From Candidatus Brocadiia bacterium (GTDB taxonomy: Bacteria > Planctomycetota > MHYJ01 > WSZJ01): a DNA stretch of 6,667 nucleotides. Position 1 is the first letter of the stretch; each line of letters opens with the position of its first letter. Made by a program: the position numbers and the translations under genes. Under the pieces are notes generated by a model. It saw nothing but the letters and a program-made list of their open reading frames with translations, did not search any database and was not told the DNA's origin. Below are positions 1 to 4,866 of this stretch, one piece after another. The DNA lies in assembly GCA_013360825.1 (NCBI GenBank), contig JABWAY010000235.1, positions 1 through 6,667 of the forward strand, written 5' to 3'.

Positions 1-345
1 GGCGTGGTAGGCCGCCTCGTCTCCCCAGGGGCGCAGGGCGGGTGCGGACAGGAGGCGCGCGCCGAGTGCCGAGAGCCGGGCGGACGCGGCCGCGACGTCG
101 TCCACGAACAGGTAGAGTTCGGCGGGGGAGAGCCCTCCCGCCGGGGCTGCGACCGGGAGGGCGCCGGTGTTTCGCGCGTATCCTTCGCGCCGGTAGAGCC
201 CGATCCGCCCGCCCCCGTCCGCCTCCAGCTCGACGTACACCGGGGTCTCGGCCGCCACCCGCCACCCGAACGCCTCCCGGTAGAACGCGGCCGACCTTGC
301 CGCGTCCGCGACCGCCAGCACGGTGATCCGGAGCGTCGCCGTCAC
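1..345 (-). CDS. VOC (glyoxalase/bleomycin-resistance) family protein, 3' end cut by window edge
   Basis: Seen: reading leftward from a GTG at 345 there are 115 open codons running off the window with no stop. The N-terminus has the VOC pattern of a beta strand ending VLAVAD followed by a helix with AAFYREAFGW (residues about 10-28). A second half begins ELYLFVDDVAAASARLSALG and ends WGDEAAYHA, which in this superfamily normally continues into a DPDGN-like strand, so only a few residues are probably missing. The GTG overlaps the dehydrogenase stop in a GTGA quartet, with GGGGAG eight bases upstream as ribosome-binding site. Known: VOC proteins are metal-dependent dioxygenases, isomerases, lyases or binding proteins built from paired beta-alpha-beta-beta-beta units. 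Inferred: it is translationally coupled to the dehydrogenase and may act on an intermediate of the same pathway. The exact reaction and the metal ligands cannot be assigned from this fragment. Confidence 0.8.
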   Translation of the reverse strand, partial: MTATLRITVLAVADAARSAAFYREAFGWRVAAETPVYVELEADGGGRIGLYRREGYARNTGALPVAAPAGGLSPAELYLFVDDVAAASARLSALGARLLSAPALRPWGDEAAYHA

Positions 346-1130
346 ACCGGCATCTCCCCGCCGCAGACCGCGATCGCCTGCCCGGTGATCCCCCGCGCCT
401 CCGGCAGACAGAGGTGCAGCACCGTCGCCGCGACTTCCTCCGGCGTGAACAGCCGGTGCTGCGGCGTCAGCGCCTCGATCTCGCGCCGCAGCTCCTCCAC
501 CGGCCGCTTCGTTTTCTCGCTCATCACCGCGAGATTCCGGTCCGTCATCGCGGAGTCGACGTACCCGGGACAGACCGCGTTCACCGTGATTTTTTTTGCC
601 GCCAGCTCGACCGCCAGGGCCCGCGTCAGTCCGACCAGGGCGTGCTTCGAAGCGCAGTACGCCGAGATGTATGCGTACCCCTTGATCCCCGCGATGCTCG
701 CGACGCTGACGATGCGTCCGTGGCCGGCGGCGAGCATGTGGGGAAGCGCCGCCTGCGTGACGGCGAACGCGGAGGTCGCATTCAGCGCGAGCATCTCGTC
801 CCAGAGCGCGCGCGACGTCTTCGCGAACGGTGCGCTGCGCCCGGTTCCCGCGTTGTTGACGAGAATCGTGAGCCCTCCCTCCTGGCCGGCGAGCTCCGCC
901 ACGGCGCGCTCCACATCCTCCGGGACCAGGACATCGCCGCAGAGTTCCCGCGCCTCGCCCCCCGCCTCCCGCACGGTCCGCGCGACCTCGCGCAGTTCCT
1001 CCGCCGTCCGGCTCATCAGTCCGACCCGCGCTCCCTCGCGCGCCAGCGCGATCGCCACCGCGCGCCCGATGCCGCGCCCCGCGCCCGTGACCAGCGCGAC
1101 CTCGCCCTTCAGCCTCCGCGCGGCGTCCAT
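342..1130 (-). CDS. Short-chain dehydrogenase/reductase (SDR), classical type
   Basis: A 262-aa classical SDR, the usual length for the family. Seen: Rossmann cofactor motif TGAGRGIG at residues 15-22, GDV at 65-67 (adenine contact), NNAG at 92-95, and a complete catalytic tetrad N117, S145, Y158 and K162 (YCASK). CPGYVDSAMT follows the active site. Arg41 at the end of the second beta strand (LMSR) suggests NADP(H) preference, which is inference. The ATG at 1130 puts the cofactor motif at the normal distance from the start; the upstream extension of the open frame overlaps the creatininase gene. There is no clear Shine-Dalgarno, but the start lies only 14 bp after the creatininase stop, so reinitiation is plausible. 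In an operon with an acyl-CoA ligase and a thioesterase, a 3-hydroxyacyl-CoA or cyclic-alcohol dehydrogenase role is plausible but not proven. An A8 run occurs in the coding strand (590-597). Confidence 0.93.
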   Translation of the reverse strand: MDAARRLKGEVALVTGAGRGIGRAVAIALAREGARVGLMSRTAEELREVARTVREAGGEARELCGDVLVPEDVERAVAELAGQEGGLTILVNNAGTGRSAPFAKTSRALWDEMLALNATSAFAVTQAALPHMLAAGHGRIVSVASIAGIKGYAYISAYCASKHALVGLTRALAVELAAKKITVNAVCPGYVDSAMTDRNLAVMSEKTKRPVEELRREIEALTPQHRLFTPEEVAATVLHLCLPEARGITGQAIAVCGGEMPV

Positions 1131-1144
1131 GCCGGAGGGGGGAA

Positions 1145-1894
1145 CTACGACCCCATCTCCGCCTTGATCGCGTCCGTCCAGATTTCGATCAGCGTCTGCC
1201 AGAGGATCTCTCCGTGCTCGGGGCTCGACACGGCCGGCTCCCCGAAGTACGCGTCGTTCGCGCCCATCGCGCCGAACGTCGTCACCCCCTGCTTCATCTG
1301 CTTGACGAGGTTCAGCTTCACGGGCGGAAGCGTCTTCATCTTGTCCTTCTTGACCAGCTCCGCCCACCGCGTGGCGAGGAGCAGGGAGGTCTCGTACGAG
1401 CCCGCGTGGCAGTCCCCGCTCTGGAATTCGGGCGAGAGCCGCTGGGCGATCGGTTTGCGGCAGTGGTTGGTGAAGATGACGTGCGGGCGCTCGATGAAGT
1501 CCATCGCGACCTCCTCGAGCACGCGGATGTGCGCGGGCTCGAGATGCGAGTTCACCAGCGCGACGAACTCGCAGCCGTGGCGGCCGAGCGAGCGGAAGAT
1601 GTCGGCGAACAGCTCGCGCGAGGTGTTCGGCGAGAGGGAGATCGTCCCCGCGAATTCGGCGGCGTAGTTCGTGACGGCGTAGTTCACCGCGGGAAGCACG
1701 ATCGTCGGCTTCGGATGAAGCGCGCGCGAGAGCCGGTCACAGAGTTCCTGCGAGAGGAACACATCCGTGTAGAGCGGGAGGTGCGGTCCGTGGGCCTCGA
1801 CGGCGCCCACCGGGAGCAGCGCCAGCGCGCGGCTGTGAAACAGCTCCTCGGCCTCGCGCCACGTCATGTCGGAAAGATGGTGGACCTGCCCCAT
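1145..1894 (-). CDS. Creatininase-family metal-dependent amidohydrolase
   Basis: A 249-aa protein of the creatininase (arginase-like fold) family. Seen: the N-terminal strand LLPVGAVEAHGPHLPLYTD carries the expected metal ligands E33, H35 and D44. NSHLEP supplies H117 and E119 in the H-x-E spacing of true creatininases. HAGSYETS (163-170) gives the conserved glutamate E168. Known: family members hydrolyse C-N bonds in small cyclic or linear amides (creatinine, formamidopyrimidines) or process peptides such as the mycofactocin precursor, using paired divalent metals. Inferred: a soluble cytoplasmic hydrolase opening an amide or nitrogen-containing intermediate of the pathway encoded around it; no substrate is assignable. 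The ATG at 1894 lacks a Shine-Dalgarno, and a promoter-like pair lies immediately upstream, so a leaderless transcript is possible. The gene is separated by 76 bp from the ligase stop and by 14 bp from the SDR start. Confidence 0.9.
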   Translation of the reverse strand: MGQVHHLSDMTWREAEELFHSRALALLPVGAVEAHGPHLPLYTDVFLSQELCDRLSRALHPKPTIVLPAVNYAVTNYAAEFAGTISLSPNTSRELFADIFRSLGRHGCEFVALVNSHLEPAHIRVLEEVAMDFIERPHVIFTNHCRKPIAQRLSPEFQSGDCHAGSYETSLLLATRWAELVKKDKMKTLPPVKLNLVKQMKQGVTTFGAMGANDAYFGEPAVSSPEHGEILWQTLIEIWTDAIKAEMGS

Positions 1895-1903
1895 GGGGCG
1901 GGG

Positions 1904-1932
1904 ATCATAAACCGGCGCGGCAATCTTGAGAA
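1904..1932 (-). promoter_or_regulatory. Candidate internal promoter for a leaderless creatininase transcript
   Basis: On the minus strand, TTCTCA (1932-1927; 4/6 to the sigma70 -35 consensus) and TATGAT (1909-1904; 5/6 to the -10 consensus) are 17 bp apart in the 76-bp gap between ligase stop and creatininase start. Transcription would begin only about 1-4 bases before the ATG at 1894, which would fit the absence of a ribosome-binding site there. Pattern matching by eye only, in a slightly AT-richer gap, so chance is possible. Confidence 0.3.
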
Positions 1933-1970
1933 TACTTCGCTCTTCCCGGGTTAGCCTTTTGTTCGCAGGC

Positions 1971-3515
1971 TCACCCCTGGGCGAGCTTCTTGCGCTCGAC
2001 TTTTCCCCGGTCGTTCCGCGGGAGGGAACGCAGCAGTTCGACCTCGCGCGGCGCCTTGTAGTGCGCCAGCTTCGACTTCACGTGCGCGATCAGCTCGGCT
2101 TTCAGCGAATCCTCGGAGAACACGCCCTCCCGCGGTACGACGAACGCCTTCGGCACGATCAGTCCCTGCGGATCTTTCCATCCCGTCACGCAGGCCTCCT
2201 TCACGGAGGGATGCGTCAGCAGCGCGTTCTCCACCTCGAGCGGACTCACCCAGATCCCGCCGACCTTGAGCATGTCGTCCGCCCGCCCCTCGTACCAGAA
2301 GTTCCCCTCGGCGTCGCGCCGGAACTGGTCCCCGGTGCAGTACCAGTTTCCCCGCAGAAGTTTCCGGGAGCGCTCGTCGTCCTGCCAGAACCCGGTCATC
2401 GCGCTGTCGCCGGAGATCCAGAGCGTCCCCACCTCGCCGTCCGGCAGCACCTCCTCCGACGGGCCGCAGATCTTCGCCTCGTACCCGGGGACCAGCCGCC
2501 CCAGCGATCCCGGCTTCACCGCCCCGATCCGGTTGGAAATGTAGATGTGGAACATCTCCGCGCTGCCGATCCCGTCCAGGATGTCCACCTTGAACCGCTT
2601 GACCCAGCGCGTGTAGAGCTCCGGGGGGAGGGCCTCGCCGGCGGAGAGCACGAGCCGGAGGCAGGAGAGATCCTCCCGCTCGGAACCCGGATCCTGGAGC
2701 ATCTTGTTGATCGTCGTCGGGACGTTCGTGAGGATCGTCGGGCGGTGGCGGCGGATCAGCTGGAAGAGCGTGTCCGGCATCGACCGTTCCTCGAACAGCA
2801 CGGTCGATCCGCCGACGGCGAACGGGAACCAGAGGTTCGTCCCGGTCGCGTACCCGAAAAACAGTTTCGGCACGCCGAGGGTCCGGTCGTTCTCCGTCAT
2901 CTGGAGGACCTGTTTCGCGTAGCGCTCCGTGTTCCACGCGAAGTCGTGCTGGAGGTGCATGCACGCCTTCGGTTTTCCGGTGGAGCCGCTCGTGAACAGC
3001 CAGACGGCCGGGTCGTCGCGGTGCGTCGGCGCGTTGTCGCACTGCGCAGGCTGTTCCGCGCACACCTTGTCCCACGAAAGGAACGGCCCCGGGTCGCCGC
3101 CGACGACCAGCAGTTCCTTCAGGTAGCGGAACTGTCCGCGGATCCGCTGGATCCCGGGCACGAGCGACGCATGCACCACGCCGATCGGGGCGCGCGTGTA
3201 GTTGAAGTAGTAGACGTAGTCCTCGACGGGGAGGAGAGGATTCACCATCGCGAGGACCGCCCCGGCCTTGTGGATCCCCATCAGCGCCGTCACGAACGCG
3301 GGGCAGTCCGGGAGCACGATCAGCACCCGGTCTTCCTGCCTCACCCCCAGCGAACGGTACGCCCCCGCCGCCCGGCACGCTCCCTCGTGGATCTGCCGGT
3401 AGGTCCACTTCTCCTCGCGATACAGGACCGCGACCTTCTCGCCCCGCCCGGCGCGCAGGTTATGGTCGAGAAAGTAGTCCGCGAGATTGAATGACTCGGG
3501 AAAGGTCTCGATCAC
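1971..3515 (-). CDS. Benzoate-CoA ligase family acyl-CoA synthetase
   Basis: A 514-aa ANL-superfamily enzyme, close to the 520-540 residues usual for benzoate- and 2-aminobenzoate-CoA ligases. It would activate an aromatic or cyclic carboxylic acid to its CoA thioester at the cost of ATP to AMP. Seen: P-loop TSGSTGKPK at 175-183; LSAGEALPPELY near 290-301; LDGIGSAEMFHI at 313-324, in which the serine-threonine-glutamate usual in this family reads S-A-E; WYCTGDQFRRD with the ribose-binding aspartate; hinge GRADDMLKVGGIWVSPLEVE; and C-terminal catalytic Lys505 in NDRGKVERKKL. The wording around the hinge and the EM-HI motif is characteristic of the benzoate-CoA ligase family rather than fatty-acyl or acetyl-CoA synthetases. 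Start: the open frame extends far upstream, but GTG at 3515 has GGGAGGAAG just before it and gives the normal N-terminus. Exact substrate unknown; 2-aminobenzoate, benzoate or a hydroxylated relative are candidates. Confidence 0.93.
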   Translation of the reverse strand: MIETFPESFNLADYFLDHNLRAGRGEKVAVLYREEKWTYRQIHEGACRAAGAYRSLGVRQEDRVLIVLPDCPAFVTALMGIHKAGAVLAMVNPLLPVEDYVYYFNYTRAPIGVVHASLVPGIQRIRGQFRYLKELLVVGGDPGPFLSWDKVCAEQPAQCDNAPTHRDDPAVWLFTSGSTGKPKACMHLQHDFAWNTERYAKQVLQMTENDRTLGVPKLFFGYATGTNLWFPFAVGGSTVLFEERSMPDTLFQLIRRHRPTILTNVPTTINKMLQDPGSEREDLSCLRLVLSAGEALPPELYTRWVKRFKVDILDGIGSAEMFHIYISNRIGAVKPGSLGRLVPGYEAKICGPSEEVLPDGEVGTLWISGDSAMTGFWQDDERSRKLLRGNWYCTGDQFRRDAEGNFWYEGRADDMLKVGGIWVSPLEVENALLTHPSVKEACVTGWKDPQGLIVPKAFVVPREGVFSEDSLKAELIAHVKSKLAHYKAPREVELLRSLPRNDRGKVERKKLAQG

Positions 3516-3517
3516 GC

Positions 3518-3526
3518 CTTCCTCCC
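3518..3526 (-). promoter_or_regulatory. Ribosome-binding site of the CoA ligase
   Basis: On the minus strand GGGAGGAAG precedes the GTG at 3515, with the GGAGG core five bases away. It is the strongest Shine-Dalgarno on the leftward strand and fixes the ligase start at GTG 3515, although the open reading frame continues about 600 bases further upstream across the neighbouring gene. Confidence 0.8.
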
Positions 3527-3544
3527 ATCGCCCCCTTGGGCCCC

Positions 3545-3565
3545 GGGGCGCGACAGGCGCGCCCC
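3545..3565 (-). other. GC-rich hairpin in the gap before the CoA ligase
   Basis: GGGGCGCG (3545-3552) and CGCGCCCC (3558-3565) form a perfect 8-bp stem around a 5-base loop, inside the 62-bp gap between the stop at 3578 and the ligase start at 3515. No T-tract follows it in the direction of transcription, so it is unlikely to be a complete intrinsic terminator. It could stabilise mRNA ends, mark a processing site or lower read-through. Function is inferred. Confidence 0.45.
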
Positions 3566-3577
3566 CCTCCGATGATT

Positions 3578-4180
3578 CTACTCCTCGACCCGCTGGACAT
3601 CGTGCCGGTCGAACCCGGCGCTCACCGGGATCGAGGGACAGCGCACCCGCCACCGGCGCGGATCCCGGAAGTCCCCCAGTTCGCAGAACCGCACGATCCG
3701 GACATCCGCCCCCAGGTGGGCCTTCACCAGCGCGAGACCGGCGAACTCCATCGGCGTCACCGTCTCGTTCTTCTGCTTGATCGAGCAGAAAATCAGCCGT
3801 CGCGGCTGCGCGCGCATCACGACCACATCCGGCGACTTCGCGAATTTCGCGATGTCCGCACCCAGCTTCGACTGGAATCCCTGGAGCTCCGGGCCCACGA
3901 ATGCCTCGAAGAGCGCGGACCCCTTCTCCAGGTGCCCTTTCCGTTTCTCCGACTTCGACCACAGTTCGAACCAGATGGAGGCCAGCGCCGTGTTGCCCCC
4001 GCAGGTGTAGTGGTGGACGGCGGACATCTCGAGGAAGTGAGCGCGCGGGGACTTGGTGAAGCGGGGGTCGTCGCGGAACTCCTCGGGGACCATGGACTTG
4101 TCGCCTCCGACCCATTTTTCCTGGTCGTGCGGGTCGAAGGTCAGGATGTCTTCACGGATTTCGACGAGCGGACGGGTCAC
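3578..4180 (-). CDS. Unrecognised 200-aa protein with a VRR-NUC/PD-(D/E)XK-like C-terminal half
   Basis: Reality of the gene is supported by GTG at 4180 overlapping the thioesterase stop in a GTGA quartet, by GGAG seven bases upstream, and by a length that fits the gap before the ligase exactly. I do not recognise the family. Seen: no signal peptide or membrane segment. Residues 1-60 are polar with several W/F/H positions (EKWVGGDKSM, HFLEMSAVHHYTCGGNTALAS). Residues about 64-116 are probably helical and Lys/Glu-rich (SKSEKRKGHLEKGSALFEAF). Residues 117-165 read PDVVVM, then RLIFCSIKQKNETVTPMEFAGL, then LGADVRIVRF. That order (PD strand, strand with X-x-K, polar turn, helix, strand) resembles VRR-NUC domains of the PD-(D/E)XK superfamily, with D118 and K135, but the acidic residue expected two before the lysine is Ser133. 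It could be a degenerate or inactive nuclease fold, or an unrelated protein. Its role between a thioesterase and a CoA ligase is unknown. Confidence 0.75.
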   Translation of the reverse strand: MTRPLVEIREDILTFDPHDQEKWVGGDKSMVPEEFRDDPRFTKSPRAHFLEMSAVHHYTCGGNTALASIWFELWSKSEKRKGHLEKGSALFEAFVGPELQGFQSKLGADIAKFAKSPDVVVMRAQPRRLIFCSIKQKNETVTPMEFAGLALVKAHLGADVRIVRFCELGDFRDPRRWRVRCPSIPVSAGFDRHDVQRVEE

Positions 4181-4626
4181 GATTTTTCTCCGGAAAGGGC
4201 CCTGACCTGCTCGAGGCGTTCCCGGTATTTCGGGGGCAGCTCGACGGAGGACCATGTATCCATGCTCACGGCGACGGTGGTCTGGACGCAGCGGCCGGTG
4301 GGAACGCGGCCTTTCGACAGATCGTACTGGAAGACGACGCGGCTGCGGCCGAGTTCCCGGACGCGCATGTCGATGTCGACGTTGTCCCCGAAGTCGAGGG
4401 GCTTGAGGAAGTCGGCGTCGAGATGCACGGTCGGGAACCCGACGCGGTCGTCCTTGAGGACGACGGCATAGGGGAGGTCGAGGACTTCGCGGAAGAAGTC
4501 CTCCATGACGGTGTGGATCAGGTGGAATTGCCTGGGAAAGTAGAGGATGCGTGCGTAGTCGACGTCTGCGAATCGGATGGGGAGGGTTTTCCGGTAGACG
4601 CCGCCGGGGGCGAGTGAGGCGGGCAT
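4177..4626 (-). CDS. Acyl-CoA thioesterase, 4-hydroxybenzoyl-CoA thioesterase-like hot-dog fold
   Basis: A 149-aa single hot-dog domain, typical length for the 4HBT/YbgC group. Seen: the N-terminal strand IRFADVDYARILYF (17-30) with D23 in the position of the catalytic aspartate of YbgC-type enzymes (D-x-D then A/G then YF/YH). The long helix HLIHTVMEDFFREVL comes next, followed by the antiparallel strands including VHLDADFLKPLDFGDNVDI and RVVFQYDLSKG. Known: such enzymes hydrolyse acyl-, aroyl- or hydroxybenzoyl-CoA to free acid and CoA in the cytoplasm. Inferred: first gene of the leftward operon, possibly releasing a pathway end product or clearing dead-end CoA esters and so balancing the ligase. 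Start ATG 4626 gives the expected N-terminus; no good ribosome-binding site is visible (AGAGG lies too far upstream). The frame stays open upstream to beyond 6000, but only as a shadow of the rightward genes. Confidence 0.92.
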   Translation of the reverse strand: MPASLAPGGVYRKTLPIRFADVDYARILYFPRQFHLIHTVMEDFFREVLDLPYAVVLKDDRVGFPTVHLDADFLKPLDFGDNVDIDMRVRELGRSRVVFQYDLSKGRVPTGRCVQTTVAVSMDTWSSVELPPKYRERLEQVRALSGEKS

Positions 4627-4629
4627 GGG

Positions 4630-4770
4630 GTGGGTGCGGGGACCTCTGGAGTGCGTGTGCGGGAGGGAGAGAGGGCAAGGATAGGGCGGAGGGCGAGGGG
4701 GTGCAAAGCAATTCGAGGGGAGGAGGAGGCGCGGGGGTGTGGCGCGGGGGGAGAGGAGGCCGCCCGGGTG
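4630..4770. other. Purine-rich, G-run-rich part of the divergent intergenic region
   Basis: Of the 240 bp between the divergent genes (4627-4866), this part is almost entirely purine on the plus strand, apart from scattered T and C. It holds repeated GGG or longer runs, densest at 4660-4700 with loops of about 1, 5, 8, 4 and 3 bases, close to a G-quadruplex pattern. No gene is supported here. Because the operon is read leftward, its untranslated leader would be pyrimidine-rich and the template strand G-rich. Confidence 0.5.
4678..4707 (-). promoter_or_regulatory. Weak candidate promoter for the leftward CoA operon
   Basis: On the minus strand TTTGCA (4707-4702; 4/6 to -35) and TATCCT (4683-4678; 4/6 to -10) are 18 bp apart, which would give a leader of about 45 bases before the thioesterase ATG at 4626. 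It is the best pair I found in a very GC-rich stretch. Both boxes are weak, so a different sigma factor or an activator-dependent promoter is equally possible. Confidence 0.2.
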
Positions 4771-4772
4771 CG

Positions 4773-4789
4773 AATTAAGATTCTTAATT
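4773..4789. promoter_or_regulatory. 17-bp perfect AT-rich palindrome, possible operator
   Basis: AATTAAGA-T-TCTTAATT is a perfect inverted repeat with a single central base, inside an AT-rich island (4773-4799) of an otherwise very GC-rich window. It lies between the divergent transcription units and ends nine bases before a candidate -35 box of the rightward promoter. Size and symmetry fit a site for a dimeric regulator such as those of the MarR or TetR families, or an UP-like element. No regulator gene is present in the window, so the binding protein is unknown. Confidence 0.5.
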
Positions 4790-4797
4790 AATTGGAT

Positions 4798-4826
4798 TTG
4801 GCGTTTCCACCCCTTCCGATTATCAT
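4798..4826 (+). promoter_or_regulatory. Candidate sigma70-type promoter of the secreted TPR protein
   Basis: TTGGCG (4798-4803; 4/6 to -35) and TATCAT (4821-4826; 5/6 to -10) are separated by the optimal 17 bp. Transcription would start near 4833, leaving a leader of about 34 bases before GTG 4867 with its ribosome-binding site. The AT-rich palindrome lies directly upstream. This is the best promoter match in the window. Confidence 0.55.
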
Positions 4827-4855
4827 CTCTCCATCTGTCGCACAGGGGACCAATC

Positions 4856-4860
4856 AGGAG
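4856..4860 (+). promoter_or_regulatory. Ribosome-binding site that sets the start at GTG 4867
   Basis: AGGAG is followed by six bases and then GTG at 4867. It selects this GTG over the in-frame ATG at 4792: the longer version would place 25 residues ahead of a standard signal peptide and would begin upstream of the candidate promoter. Confidence 0.8.
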
Positions 4861-4866
4861 CCGCAC

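Noticed and set aside
1953..1971. Inverted repeat AGCCT/AGGCT just after the ligase stop as a terminator
   Set aside because: The stem is only 5 bp with a 9-base loop and no T-tract follows on the minus strand.
3516..4115. CoA ligase extended upstream to give a 714-aa protein
   Set aside because: The extra 200 residues are the wrong frame of the neighbouring 200-aa gene; a strong ribosome-binding site sits before GTG 3515 and the family length fits that start.
4..4471. Long plus-strand open frames across the leftward operon (for example 4-1167, 414-1667, 1926-3494, 3491-4471)
   Set aside because: They are Arg/Pro/Ala-rich antisense shadows of genes with clear catalytic motifs on the minus strand; high GC keeps several frames open.
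4792..4866. Earlier ATG start for the secreted TPR protein
   Set aside because: It would put 25 residues ahead of a normal signal peptide, lacks a ribosome-binding site and lies within or upstream of the candidate promoter.
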